This document shows, one piece after another, positions 33,021-42,066 of a stretch of 64,000 bases of DNA. The notes below the pieces were generated by a model. The model searched no databases. It was not told where the DNA came from and saw only the letters and a program-made list of their open reading frames with translations. This DNA is from CAYPPG01 sp964412555 (lineage in GTDB: Bacteria; Hinthialibacterota; Hinthialibacteria; Hinthialibacterales; Hinthialibacteraceae): the NCBI GenBank assembly GCA_964412555.1, contig CAYPPG010000024.1, positions 1 through 64,000 of the forward strand. The letters are read 5' to 3'. Position numbers and translations under genes: made by a program. Numbering within the stretch: the stretch's first letter is position 1; each line of letters starts with the position of its first letter.

Positions 33021-35300
33021 TTACCGCCGCGGTGCCTTCAACAACCGCCGCACATCCTCCATAATCGCTTTCCCATCCCGAATCAGCTCTTCTTTCTTCT
33101 CAATCAAATTGGACTCGGTTGCCGGGCTGTGGAGTTGGATGTGAAAGCGTAGTGCGTTTCCGGTGCCGGAGGGTCTGACGGTGATGTGATCCAAGCCTTC
33201 TTTGTCGAAAAAGAATCGAATGCCTTCGTCCGGGAATAAATAGTCATGGGTCGGAGGATAGATTAAGTCATATGCCCCGGTTCGGTAAATGCAGGCGGAG
33301 GTTACCGGTTTTCCGGCAATCTCGAGGTCGCCGGCCAAGGCGAGTTGATAGTAGCCCATTGTCCGCCGCAGAATGGCTTTTTTCGTTCTATCACCGACCA
33401 GTCCTGGATATTCTCCATCCATAGGATCCGGTTCATAGAGATTGACGAATAATCCCACGTCCGGATTGAGATAAATGTGTTTGTCGAGCAGTTCGATCAA
33501 ATTCGTGCTATGTTCCTTTGCCCAAGCGGCCAGTTCCGCGATCAGCATCGCGGCGAAGGTGCCGTCTTTATCACGGACATGACCGCCAACCCCCAGGGAA
33601 TTTTCATCCGGCGGTGGACCTCCTAAAATGGAAAAGCCATTGCTTTGTTCCATGGCGCCAATATTGAAGGAGCGCTCATTTCCTTCTTCAAATCCATGAC
33701 ATTCGCAGATGTGATCATGGCAAAGATCCACATACTCGCGATTACGTCCGTTTTTCAGATCGAGGTATTTCTTGATCGATCCATCCCATACATCGCCCGT
33801 CGCTGCTGCGAGTTTGGCAAATCCGACCCATGTTTTGACCACTGCGATTCCGTTGGCGAGAGCGAATTTCGCAATGCTGTCCGAAGTGGTATGGGAAAGA
33901 GTGATAAACTTTTTCTCGCGTTCGGGAATGCTTCCGTGCTTTTCTTTTTCGCGGTGTAGTCTATACCATAGAATCAATGCCCACATATCATCAGCAGGGA
34001 GTAAGACATAATCTTTTCCATCATAAAGATGCTGTTGATTTTCTGGAACTTTGACGACGACACCACAACGGTCGGCATCGGGATCGGTACCGATGAGGAT
34101 ATCTGTTTCCTGAAACAGTTTCTCCGAATATTCTTTTTTGAATGCATTGACCGCTATGTTGGCGGCCCGGGGATCACCGGGATCGGGTTGTTGTTCTTTT
34201 CCCGGTTCACTGCAGAAGGAGGGGAAGAGACCATTCAACTCGTTTAATCCGTCAACGGTGAGGATGTGGACTCGGTCATTGGAGAATCCGACATCCTGTA
34301 AAAGCCGAGGGACTGCTCGCCGTCCGGAACCATGGAAAGCACAATACCCGATGCGCAAGGGATTTTTCGACTGATTCTGTTGTTCATTTAAATCGGGGGT
34401 TAGAAAAAAACTTTCGACATGTTTGCAGTGTTCTTTGTGTATGTTGATGATATTTTTTTCCCGGCCGGCATAATCATATCCTTCGAGGGGTTTCTCACCA
34501 CCGAGAAAGTACAATTTGTTCTCGGGAGCCTCTTCGTAGGTGAGTAATTGAATATCGCTTGGGGTTGCTTTATCAATATAGTGCTCATACATATAATCGC
34601 GGGTTTGAAGATCGAATTGAGAGCCATTCGAGCAAGATATCTTGTACCCATTGTACCGGTAGTCGTTATGGCTTGCGGAAATAAATATGCCCAAATCGGC
34701 TTTGATGGTATCGTATGGGATCGCAAAGGTCACTTCCGGATAGGGACATGCTTCATCGAACATGTAGACTGTGTAGTCATAGGCAAGAAAGAGCTGCCCG
34801 ATGACTTTCGCAAAATCATATCCTCGTATTCGGCTGTCATACCCGATCACGATTTTGGTCGCTTTATTTGGTTTTTGGTCTTTCACAAATTTTGCCACGC
34901 CAGCGGATGTCAGCAATAAAACCAAATCATTGATCGTATTGGGACCTTTTAGAATGGGGGCGCCAATGCCATCTTCTTTCAGGCGGACAATCGATTGCTT
35001 GTCGAAGGCCATCATGGCTCGAATCCCTCCCGTCCCAAATCGTGCTTTGCGGTTGAACGCGTTTACGAGGTCTTCCCATTTTTCTTGGCCGATAATCTCG
35101 CACACGCCTTTTTTTAATTGGGGAGAAATGGAATCGATTTGGGGATTGGTAAGCCATCGCTCGAGATTCGGATACGTTTGTTGCAAAGCGTCATTGTAAA
35201 GTTGTTCATCGATCTTGTCAGAATTGAATGCTTCACGTAAGTAGTTTTGGATGCCGGTTTCGGCTTGGGAAAGGATTTGGGAAATATCGAATTCTGACAC
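33021..35300 (-). CDS. Large phosphohexomutase (phosphoglucomutase/phosphomannomutase family)
   Basis: A 759-residue cytoplasmic alpha-D-phosphohexomutase interconverting hexose-1- and hexose-6-phosphates. The phosphoserine loop is FISASHNDYRYNGYK (family T/S-A-S-H-N), the metal loop TDPDADRCGV, the sugar loop GAMEQSNGF, and the phosphate-binding loop RPSGTGNALRF. It is longer than the usual 450-600 residues, with extra segments between domains. GTG 35300 is chosen because AAGGAG lies about 9 nt upstream and a strong promoter (-10 at 35405-35410) excludes the longer open frame that begins at 35417. The glucose/mannose preference cannot be read from sequence; the mannose-1-phosphate guanylyltransferase gene nearby makes mannose plausible. 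Probably co-transcribed with the IMPase. Confidence 0.9.
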   Translation of the reverse strand: MSEFDISQILSQAETGIQNYLREAFNSDKIDEQLYNDALQQTYPNLERWLTNPQIDSISPQLKKGVCEIIGQEKWEDLVNAFNRKARFGTGGIRAMMAFDKQSIVRLKEDGIGAPILKGPNTINDLVLLLTSAGVAKFVKDQKPNKATKIVIGYDSRIRGYDFAKVIGQLFLAYDYTVYMFDEACPYPEVTFAIPYDTIKADLGIFISASHNDYRYNGYKISCSNGSQFDLQTRDYMYEHYIDKATPSDIQLLTYEEAPENKLYFLGGEKPLEGYDYAGREKNIINIHKEHCKHVESFFLTPDLNEQQNQSKNPLRIGYCAFHGSGRRAVPRLLQDVGFSNDRVHILTVDGLNELNGLFPSFCSEPGKEQQPDPGDPRAANIAVNAFKKEYSEKLFQETDILIGTDPDADRCGVVVKVPENQQHLYDGKDYVLLPADDMWALILWYRLHREKEKHGSIPEREKKFITLSHTTSDSIAKFALANGIAVVKTWVGFAKLAAATGDVWDGSIKKYLDLKNGRNREYVDLCHDHICECHGFEEGNERSFNIGAMEQSNGFSILGGPPPDENSLGVGGHVRDKDGTFAAMLIAELAAWAKEHSTNLIELLDKHIYLNPDVGLFVNLYEPDPMDGEYPGLVGDRTKKAILRRTMGYYQLALAGDLEIAGKPVTSACIYRTGAYDLIYPPTHDYLFPDEGIRFFFDKEGLDHITVRPSGTGNALRFHIQLHSPATESNLIEKKEELIRDGKAIMEDVRRLLKAPRR

Positions 35301-35404
35301 TATTACACTCTCCTTGCTGTATATTTTGTGAAACGGTTCTGGGATATTGTAGTGGTATATATATGGTTTTTGACGTTTTTTATATAAAATCGCTTTGGAA
35401 AGAT

Positions 35405-35433
35405 ATTTTACATACATTTATCATATCCGTCAA
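35405..35433 (-). promoter_or_regulatory. Promoter of the phosphohexomutase-IMPase unit
   Basis: Minus-strand TTGACG (35428-35433), 17-nt spacer and TAAAAT (35405-35410), giving a leader of about 100 nt before GTG 35300. It also fixes the start of the gene, since longer frames begin upstream of the promoter. Confidence 0.7.
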
Positions 35434-35488
35434 GCGACTGAAAAGGCTCCCGATTTGCTTTTCTACTCATCTTGAAAGGAGGGAAAGG

Positions 35489-35497
35489 TGATATAAT
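35489..35497 (+). promoter_or_regulatory. Extended -10 promoter of the rhomboid gene
   Basis: TG-A-TATAAT (TG 35489-35490, TATAAT 35492-35497) without a recognisable -35. Transcription would start near 35504, only about 16 nt before ATG 35520, giving a very short leader with no ribosome-binding site. Confidence 0.5.
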
Positions 35498-35519
35498 ACA
35501 ACAAAAAACAAATTCGACG

Positions 35520-36209
35520 ATGTTCCCATTATATGACACCATTCAATCGAGCCGCCCGCCTGTTATCACTAAATCTATCGTTTTTATCAATGTGATTGTT
35601 TTTTTCTACGAACTCAGCCTGGGGGATTCTCTCCATGAGTTCTTTCTCTACTATGGAATTGTACCGGTTCGATACAGCCGGGAGGATTTATGGGAATATT
35701 TTACTACCTTTCAGCAGATTGTTCCTTTTTTCACCTCCATGTTTCTGCATGGTGGATGGTTTCACTTGATCACCAATATGTGGATGTTGTGGATTTTCGG
35801 AGACAATGTCGAAGATCGGCTTGGACGGGTGAATTTTCTACTATTCTATATCGGCGTTGGAATTGTAGCGGGGCTTGCACATATGATGACCGACCTACAA
35901 GCCGTAAAGCCCATGATCGGCGCTAGCGGAGCAATTGCCGGGGTGATGGGCGCCTACTTCATCATGTTCCCTCACTCTCGTGTGATCACCGCGGTTCCGA
36001 TTATTCTCTTTTTTATACTAATGGAAATTCCTGTACCGATTTTCTTTGCCTTTTGGTTTATCACTCAGTTTTATAGTGGCGCTATGAGCCTTTTGGGTGA
36101 ATCAGGCTCTTTCGGTGGAGTAGCTTGGTGGGCGCATATCGGCGGATTCCTCATTGGAATACTTGTGGGGTGGCTTTATCGAAGGTTTTTCCGTTCTTCC
36201 AACTCATGA
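35520..36209 (+). CDS. Rhomboid family intramembrane serine protease
   Basis: A 229-residue polytopic membrane protein with six or so hydrophobic segments. The catalytic dyad is visible: S136 in GASGAIAG and H206 in WAHIGGFLIG. The L1-loop/TM2 motif is FLHGGWFHLITNMWMLWIFGDNVED, close to the family H-x-x-x-N-M/H pattern. Rhomboids cleave single-pass membrane proteins within the bilayer; the substrate is unknown. ATG 35520 is chosen because a promoter -10 box ends at 35497; a TTG-initiated longer frame (35472) starts upstream of it. The short insert at about residues 155-190 (RVITAVPIILFFILMEIPVPIFFAFWF) matches the bacterial membrane-associated rhomboid subgroup. Monocistronic by spacing. Confidence 0.9.
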   Translation: MFPLYDTIQSSRPPVITKSIVFINVIVFFYELSLGDSLHEFFLYYGIVPVRYSREDLWEYFTTFQQIVPFFTSMFLHGGWFHLITNMWMLWIFGDNVEDRLGRVNFLLFYIGVGIVAGLAHMMTDLQAVKPMIGASGAIAGVMGAYFIMFPHSRVITAVPIILFFILMEIPVPIFFAFWFITQFYSGAMSLLGESGSFGGVAWWAHIGGFLIGILVGWLYRRFFRSSNS

Positions 36210-36229
36210 GTTTTTTTATCTTCTATTTC

Positions 36230-36260
36230 TTGACACGTGAACATTTAAAATTATTATAAT
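36230..36260 (+). promoter_or_regulatory. Promoter of the Rrf2 gene
   Basis: TTGACA (36230-36235) and TATAAT (36255-36260) separated by 19 nt, slightly long. Overlapped by AT-rich sequence; Rrf2 proteins often repress their own promoter, so an operator here would be expected but no clear palindrome is seen. Confidence 0.6.
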
Positions 36261-36295
36261 CCATATATCGATAGAATAAATAGATTGATTGATTG

Positions 36296-36760
36296 ATGAT
36301 GATCTCACAAAAAACAAAATATGCTCTTAAAGCGTTGATATACCTCGCGAAATATTATGGAGAAGGACCGATTCTCATTTCTCATTTGGCACAGCAGGAA
36401 AAAATCCCAAAGAAATTTTTGGAATTGATCCTCCTTGAATTAAAAAATTTTGGTTTTTTACGCAGTAAAAAAGGGCGGGGAGGAGGATATTATTTGGGGC
36501 GGCCGCCGGATACCATCACGTTAGGGCAGATTATTCGTATACTCGACGGTCCCCTGGCTCCTATCCCTTGTGTAAGCGCTACTGCGTATGAACGTTGCGA
36601 GGAATGTCATGATGAATTGGCCTGCGGGCTGCGGTTGGTTATGCAGGAAGTACGGGACTGCACTGCAAAAATTTTGGATAATACCAGCCTCCAAGATGTT
36701 TTGGATCAGATGGACTCTTGTAATAGCAATCAATTGAACTCTCAGTTTTATCAAATTTGA
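36296..36760 (+). CDS. Rrf2 family transcriptional regulator
   Basis: A 154-residue winged-helix regulator. The N-terminus (MISQKTKYALKALIYLAKYY) and the wing with SKKGRGGGYYLGRPPDTITLGQIIRILDG are diagnostic of Rrf2 proteins such as IscR, NsrR and CymR. The C-terminal half carries several cysteines (PCVSATAYERCEECHDELACG), consistent with the Cys cluster that binds an Fe-S centre in IscR/NsrR-type members. This would make it a sensor of iron, redox or nitric oxide rather than a CymR-type regulator. ATG 36296 and 36299 are equally possible; neither has a ribosome-binding site and (GATT)3 precedes them. No obvious iron-sulphur operon adjoins, so its targets are elsewhere. Confidence 0.88.
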   Translation: MMISQKTKYALKALIYLAKYYGEGPILISHLAQQEKIPKKFLELILLELKNFGFLRSKKGRGGGYYLGRPPDTITLGQIIRILDGPLAPIPCVSATAYERCEECHDELACGLRLVMQEVRDCTAKILDNTSLQDVLDQMDSCNSNQLNSQFYQI

Positions 36761-36784
36761 TTTGTTGGTATTCTTTATTCAAAT

Positions 36785-38242
36785 TCATTGAAATCGAAAC
36801 GAAAACAAATCCGCATCTTTCATAAAAATACGCATTCGAATTGCTTCTCCAGAAATCTCACTCACATCCGATTTCCCTTGCCACGTTACCGTTCGCTCGA
36901 TCTCATCACCGATGATTTCATCGCATTCCCGCAGGTAAAAACCAGGTATGGGCATCCCGTCCCGGTCTTGCAACTCGATGCAGATCCCACCGGCTGCCGA
37001 GGTGGAATAATTCACTTGGAGTTTCTTTCCATTGAAGCGAAACGGTTTTGTAATCAGTTCACCGCCCTTAAAACTGGCATTTACAGACACAAAACCATCC
37101 ATCCGTAAGGTCATCCTTTCCAAATATTGAGAAGGCTGACCATAATTCCGTTGAATATAGAATGACATCTCGGTGGGCGAAGTGGGAACAACGCCGTAGG
37201 CACAATAATTCGTTCTTGACGACCAGTTCTCCAATCCCAATCCCGGTCGTACAAAACTTTCCCGAAATGTTCGGTCATAGTGGTTTCTACCGCGGCTGGT
37301 CAAGAGTACAGTATCGGAGCAATCCCGTGAATATTGCTTATCACCACCCAACTTATTAAACTGCTCAGCAGTGAGCACCTGCCGTCCCGGCATAAAACGA
37401 GCGGCAGTTGCAATGTAAATATGTGGGGCACGAAAATAGGGGTGGGTTTGATTCGTGTACAGATGTTCCTGCAACGGTTTTCCAAAGTCCATTTCCACCG
37501 GTTCCGTCCAGTGGATGAAGTCTTTTGATGTCGTGCGGCTGATGGTTCGGTATCCTTTGTATTCTCCTTTCGTCCAGGTGCGAAAATAGCAGACATAACA
37601 ATTTTCCGCTTGCGACCAAAAGGATACATTTTGTGAATCGAAAGCGCCCTTTGTAATGACTGCTTCCTCACGCAGTTTGTTCCAATGAATACCATCTTCC
37701 GAGATGAATGGAACCAGACCGCTTTTACCGGTTCCTGCCAGTGCTTTATATTTCTCGTGCGTTGCTACTCCCAGTTTCGTATCGAGGAATGGGCTGAAAT
37801 TGTGGGAGTAGGGAGCCATGTCTTTCAAAATGGCGTTATTGTTTTTCGTGCTGTTTACTTCGAATAATCCTACATTCGGCTTGATCCAATGCACTCCATC
37901 TTCGCTTTGTGCATAACAAGTCACTTCGATGTTCGAGCCGTCTTTTCCGGCTTGGGGAAGGCCGCGGTAATACATTCGGTAAACATCATCGTCATGAATT
38001 ACGGTTACATAACCGCAGTATCGGCCTTCCCATGGCTTGTCGAATCGGAGGGCGATTCCGGCCGAGACCGGTTTCTGCATTCGCAATTCCGTTCCCGCCA
38101 TTCGATCGATGAGAGAATGGTCTACAAACAATTCACGATGATTTCCGATGTCGATGATCGAATCAGAAGCAGACCATGCTGCAATCGATAGAAGACATAA
38201 GAATTGACAGAGTACGAAAAAAGTGGTTTTTGAACGTTTCAT
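36785..38242 (-). CDS. Secreted beta-propeller glycosidase-like protein
   Basis: A 485-residue exported protein. The signal peptide is MKRSKTTFFVLCQFLCLLSIAAWSA. The mature part begins with IIDIGNHRELFVDHSLI and shows repeated propeller blades with motifs such as DDDVYRMYYRG, SEDGVHWIKP, SEDGIHWNKL and TTSKDFIHWTEP. These are typical of five-bladed GH32/GH43-like proteins that are common in planctomycete-type and other environmental genomes. A C-terminal beta-sandwich (about 395-485) follows. Catalytic carboxylates cannot be assigned with confidence. The gene lies 67 nt downstream of the broken FAD-dependent oxidoreductase, probably in the same transcript. Likely acts on an extracellular sugar; substrate unknown. 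Confidence 0.7.
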   Translation of the reverse strand: MKRSKTTFFVLCQFLCLLSIAAWSASDSIIDIGNHRELFVDHSLIDRMAGTELRMQKPVSAGIALRFDKPWEGRYCGYVTVIHDDDVYRMYYRGLPQAGKDGSNIEVTCYAQSEDGVHWIKPNVGLFEVNSTKNNNAILKDMAPYSHNFSPFLDTKLGVATHEKYKALAGTGKSGLVPFISEDGIHWNKLREEAVITKGAFDSQNVSFWSQAENCYVCYFRTWTKGEYKGYRTISRTTSKDFIHWTEPVEMDFGKPLQEHLYTNQTHPYFRAPHIYIATAARFMPGRQVLTAEQFNKLGGDKQYSRDCSDTVLLTSRGRNHYDRTFRESFVRPGLGLENWSSRTNYCAYGVVPTSPTEMSFYIQRNYGQPSQYLERMTLRMDGFVSVNASFKGGELITKPFRFNGKKLQVNYSTSAAGGICIELQDRDGMPIPGFYLRECDEIIGDEIERTVTWQGKSDVSEISGEAIRMRIFMKDADLFSFRFQ

Positions 38243-38309
38243 TAGGATAACCTCGATGCAAGAATGTTGTAGAATTCAGGATGGCATGTTCCTACTCATT
38301 CTGGAAGAA

Positions 38310-39834
38310 CTATGGCCAGAAAATCTCTACTCCCTGTGAGCGCAACATTTCTTGAAAATCCTTCAACTTATTTTCCGTATTGCGAACACCCCGTGGATGT
38401 TCATTCTTGTTTAAACAATAAGAAACCAGCATCCCCGCCGGTACTGGGGTGTAAATCGATTCGGTAATATCCAACACCCACGGAATCGTGAAAGACTTCT
38501 GCGGAGACTTCTTTTTTGCTTTTTCCGGTTTGTTTCATACGCGCCTCCGTTCCGACATGATGTTCGAGAACGGTAAATTCAGCCTGAATTCGCCGGGACT
38601 CACGAATATAGGGATATTTGGCAAGCCCATGTTCTGTCCCCAAAATATCTTTCCGAAACCGGAGTCCGGGCCAACCGGTTCCGCCGTCTTGCCGAGGGGC
38701 TTCGGTTTGCATCCAATAGAGCAGGGAATAACTCAATTGCTTCGCCTGATGTAAATGTTTCTTCTTTTCCGCCGGAGAGACCTCGCATAGGTTTCCGAGC
38801 ATATAATCATTTTGGGGCCAGTTGACGAGAGTGATATCACTCGGGTAGGTGCCTTCTTTGTGATATTGCCTATAGGCAATACGCCGGTACAACCAAAATC
38901 CGCTGTATTCGCCCTTGCTTTCAAGAACCGGATCGCAGTAGCGGGTAATCGGATTCAAGGTGACAGGATGAGTATAAGTCCAGCTCAATTGCTTGCCGGG
39001 CCAAGCAGGTTTTAAGTCAGGTACATGATCCCGCCAGAAATCATACTCTTCCGGCTTGTCGATGGTATGATCTTCACCCTCGATGTAATCCATCGCAAAA
39101 CACCAGGTACAGGATTGCATATTCTGTGGCTGGGCCTCGGATGGTGCATGCAATTCACCGGTTTCCTTTTGCGATTCAAAACCAGTCACATATTCTGTGC
39201 CGGTGAGTGGCAGTAAATCTCCTAATTCCGTTGCATCGATAAAATACGGAGCAGTGAGTACCAGCTGATTTCCTGTATCATAACTTTGAACAACCACTGA
39301 TCGGACGCGATCACCTTCCGCGTCTGCTGAAATCGCGGTGTGATTGGTCAAAATCGTGATTTTCTTACCACTAAGAAAAGGGGCGAACATTGCATTGAGA
39401 GCAGCGAGCGATACGCGGGGTTCATGACAAATCCTGGATACACCACCGTTGCCCGGATCCAGATTTTCAATCTGCCTGGCTTCTTTGGTCAATGGATAAT
39501 TGCGCCGGTAATAGTCTCGGATGTTTGTTCGCATTTGCTGGTAGAGTTGAGTGGCTCCGTAGGATTCAATCCACCCATGTTCATCCGGTGGCACTCCCTG
39601 TTGGGTCATCTGCCCGCCGATCCAGTCGGTTTCTTCGGTCATAATGACGCTTAGGCCGTTGCGTAATGCCGCTAATGCTGCGGCACAACCCCCGAGTCCA
39701 CCGCCGATGATAACCACATCGGCTTTGAGTTCATGCCGTTTTATTCTTTTACTGACAGAAGCAGAAGAGTGTTTTTTCATGAGAATGGTAGGAATGGTAA
39801 AACCGGTTGCAGTTAAAAAAGTTCGTCTATCCAT
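38310..39834 (-). pseudogene. FAD-dependent oxidoreductase (FAD_oxidored type) broken by deletion-frameshift
   Basis: The intact frame encodes 477 residues from ATG 39834 (AAGGAGA upstream) to TGA 38401. It has a Tat-like N-terminus (MDRRTFLTATGF), the dinucleotide motif VVIIGGGLGGCAAALAA and the FAD-family block TEETDWIGGQMTQQGVPPDEH. It reaches YRIDLHPSTGGD, where relatives normally continue with about 80-90 more residues. Instead it reads AGFLLFKQE and stops. In another frame, from 38432 to 38310, the DNA encodes MLVSYCLNKNEHPRGVRNTE, then NKLKDFQEML...GVEIFWP and stop, which is the normal C-terminus of this family. So a segment seems deleted at about 38430-38440, leaving the tail out of frame. 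The product is probably non-functional or truncated; an assembly error is possible. Next gene downstream: the beta-propeller protein. Confidence 0.8.
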
Positions 39835-39955
39835 TATAGTCTCCTTGATTTTTTAAGATTCAAAGGTGGGATTCTATTCTGTGTTTATGAGAAGAGTATG
39901 AAGGCAAGATTGAAAAAATGAAGGAAAAATATCAATTTCCACCAAGAATTGCTTG

Positions 39956-39984
39956 TTTCAATAAACAGGGAAGTATGGTATACT
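39956..39984 (+). promoter_or_regulatory. Promoter candidate of the secreted lectin-like gene
   Basis: TTTCAA (39956-39961), 17-nt spacer and TATACT (39979-39984) with an extended TG (TGG-TATACT). The start codon 40027 follows about 43 nt later with AAAGGAG upstream of it. Confidence 0.5.
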
Positions 39985-40026
39985 GAATCGTTCAACACCC
40001 AAATCAAAGAATAAAGGAGTTACACA

Positions 40027-40728
40027 ATGAAACATGGATTTACATTATTGGTAGGAATTGCTGTTGTTATGTTAAGTATACAGCCGGTTCTTTCTTCGGA
40101 AAAAATTGCAGAAACCCTGGAAGGAATGCCGTTGGTATTTGCGGAGGATTTTGAGGATGGAGCGGACCGCTGGGAGCCGACAGATCCGGAAGCGTGGAAA
40201 GTGACCGAAGAGGATGGAGATCATGCTCTCTCCTTGTATGGGAAAAGCGATTATAATCCACCCGTTCGCTCTCCTCTTAATTACACATTGATCAAAGATT
40301 TGTGGGTTTCCGACTTTATTCTCGAAGTGAAGGCGGAACAAACAGGACGGGAATACGGGCATCGTGATTTGTGCTTTTTCTATGGATGGCAGGACAAAGC
40401 GCATTTCTATTACACTCATATCGCTTCGAAAGCCGATCCGCATGCCAATTCGATCTTTTTGGTGAATAATGAACCGCGTGTTTCTATTGCAAAAGAACGA
40501 AACGATGGAACGCAATGGATAGATGATAAATATCATACGATCCGTATCGTTCGCAAAGTGAAGGATGGAACGATCAAGGTTTTCTTTGATGACATGAGTA
40601 AACCGATCATGATTGCCGAAGATAAAACCTTTCAGGTCGGGCGCATTGGACTCGGATCCTTCGATGATACCGGTAATTTCGACAATGTTCGCATTTGGGG
40701 AGTAAAGGCGGAAGCACCCAAAAAATGA
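40027..40728 (+). CDS. Secreted concanavalin-like (DUF1080/LamG-type) protein
   Basis: A 233-residue exported protein. The signal peptide is MKHGFTLLVGIAVVMLSIQPVLSS. The mature region looks like a single jelly-roll domain: VFAEDFEDGADRWEP at the start, SDFILEVKAEQTGR, RDLCFFYGWQDKAHFYYTHIA, a KYHTIRIVRKVKDGTIKVFFDD strand pair, and GRIGLGSFDDTGNFDNVRIWG at the end. The last block is typical of 3-keto-disaccharide hydrolase-like (DUF1080) and LamG-type lectin domains. Catalytic activity cannot be inferred; carbohydrate binding is likely. AAAGGAG lies about 9 nt before ATG 40027. The gene stands alone, followed by a non-coding stretch with a hairpin repeat. Confidence 0.7.
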   Translation: MKHGFTLLVGIAVVMLSIQPVLSSEKIAETLEGMPLVFAEDFEDGADRWEPTDPEAWKVTEEDGDHALSLYGKSDYNPPVRSPLNYTLIKDLWVSDFILEVKAEQTGREYGHRDLCFFYGWQDKAHFYYTHIASKADPHANSIFLVNNEPRVSIAKERNDGTQWIDDKYHTIRIVRKVKDGTIKVFFDDMSKPIMIAEDKTFQVGRIGLGSFDDTGNFDNVRIWGVKAEAPKK

Positions 40729-40749
40729 GAACCCTATCGGCCGATGAAC

Positions 40750-40777
40750 AGCAAGGGTAAGCGAAGTCTACCTTTGC
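40750..40777 (+). repeat. Hairpin repeat, copy shared with 43646-43673
   Basis: GCAAGGGTA-AGCGAAGTC-TACCTTTGC preceded by A. Differs by one base from the copy at 43646-43673, which forms a perfect 9-bp stem; here one G-T pair replaces a G-C pair. It lies in the non-coding stretch between the lectin-like gene and the cation exchanger gene. Confidence 0.8.
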
Positions 40778-41025
40778 GTAAAAGCATCCATCCCTCCTCT
40801 TTTTGCCCCTACTGTGAACGAACGGTCACATGGTTCACACTTTTGAACAATGATTTGGGGTTGGAAAGGAAATCCGCGGGCTCCCTTTCTAACCCCTCCC
40901 AAAATCATATCGAGATCCCGATCCTTTTTTTGCAAACGGGATACACGAATTATTTACTTTTTCTTTTCACTCAACCTGTTTTGTCCTCCAAGAGATAAAC
41001 AGAAAAAAGAGATACAATAACATGC

Positions 41026-42066
41026 ATGCTTGATTTTACGTCTTTACCTTTATGGTTAAATATTTTGATTTTTCTCGTTGCCGCCGGTTGTATTGGTTGG
41101 GCGGGAATCAGATTGGCTGGAGTTGCAGACCGGTTGGCCGATCGGACTGGATTAGGCGAGGCGCTGACGGGGACGGTATTTTTGGGGCTTACGACGGCGC
41201 TGCCGGGATTGGCTGCCTCGATTACGGCGGCGTTGGATGGGCATCCCGCACTGGCGATCAGTAATGCGATTGGGGGGATTGCCATTCAGACGACTTTTCT
41301 TGCCATCGCCGATGTTGTCTACACGAAAGCCAATCTTGAACATGCCGCCGCTTCGGTTGCGAATATGATCCAGACGGCGCTCTTGATCATGCTGCTGACG
41401 TTGGTGCTGATGGGTTTGAACGGCCCGGAAGTGACGGTTTTTCATGTCAGCCATATGACGCCGTTGTTGTTTCTCGCTGCCGGTTTCGGCTTTTTATTGG
41501 TGTTTCGCAGCCGGAAAGAGCCTATGTGGTGGCCGAAACACACGGTAGAGACGGTGGAAGATATTGCGGAAGAAGCGGCGGAACGTGAAAGTTTGTTGAA
41601 ATTGATTTTGAGTTTTCTGGCGGTTGCTACCGTGGTTACAATCGCCGGTGCTGTTGTGGCGCGTACGACCGGTGTGATCGCGAACAAGACGGGGCTTTCC
41701 GAAACGGCCGCGGGCGCATTGCTATCCGGAGTCGTGACTTCGCTGCCTGAATTGGTGACAACCGTGGCGGCTGTGCGGCGTGGAGCGTTGACGCTCGCAG
41801 TGAGCGATATCGTAGGCGGGAATTTTTTTGACGTTCTCTTCGTGTTCGCTGCTGATCTTGTGTATTTGAAAGGCTCGCTCTATCACGCCGAGGGAGTGGG
41901 AGAGCGGGAGGAATTTTTAACCGGCTTGACCATTCTGTTAAACATTATGCTGCTGTTGGGGCTTCTTTTCCGGCAGCGGCGCGGGCCGGCGAATATTGGG
42001 TTTGAGAGTTTATTGATTTTATTACTCTATTTGGGGGGAAATTTGACGGTGGTGTTTTTGATGTGA
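41026..42066 (+). CDS. CaCA family sodium/calcium exchanger-like membrane protein
   Basis: A 346-residue polytopic membrane protein with about ten hydrophobic helices. Two alpha-repeats typical of cation/calcium antiporters are visible: TGTVFLGLTTALPGLAASI...AISNAIGG (about 48-86) and AGALLSGVVTSLPELVTTV...AVSDIVGGNFFD (about 225-270). The G-x-x-T-S-L-P-E core is perfect only in the second; in the first, Gly replaces Glu (LPGLAAS), so one acidic cation ligand is missing. A short acidic cytoplasmic loop (TVETVEDIAEEAAERES) separates the halves. Likely exports Ca or another divalent ion in exchange for Na or H. The start codon is uncertain; an ATG 4 nt upstream is out of frame and no strong ribosome-binding site is visible. 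It ends directly against the convergent DUF4340 gene. Confidence 0.8.
   Translation: MLDFTSLPLWLNILIFLVAAGCIGWAGIRLAGVADRLADRTGLGEALTGTVFLGLTTALPGLAASITAALDGHPALAISNAIGGIAIQTTFLAIADVVYTKANLEHAAASVANMIQTALLIMLLTLVLMGLNGPEVTVFHVSHMTPLLFLAAGFGFLLVFRSRKEPMWWPKHTVETVEDIAEEAAERESLLKLILSFLAVATVVTIAGAVVARTTGVIANKTGLSETAAGALLSGVVTSLPELVTTVAAVRRGALTLAVSDIVGGNFFDVLFVFAADLVYLKGSLYHAEGVGEREEFLTGLTILLNIMLLLGLLFRQRRGPANIGFESLLILLLYLGGNLTVVFLM

Noticed and set aside
36203..36217. AACTCATGAGTT followed by T-run as a terminator of the rhomboid gene
   Set aside because: Stem of only four base pairs once a loop is allowed and low GC; not convincing as a rho-independent terminator.
36285..36298. Tetranucleotide repeat (GATT)3 at the start of the Rrf2 gene as a phase-variation tract
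   Set aside because: Only three units; too short to expect frequent slippage.
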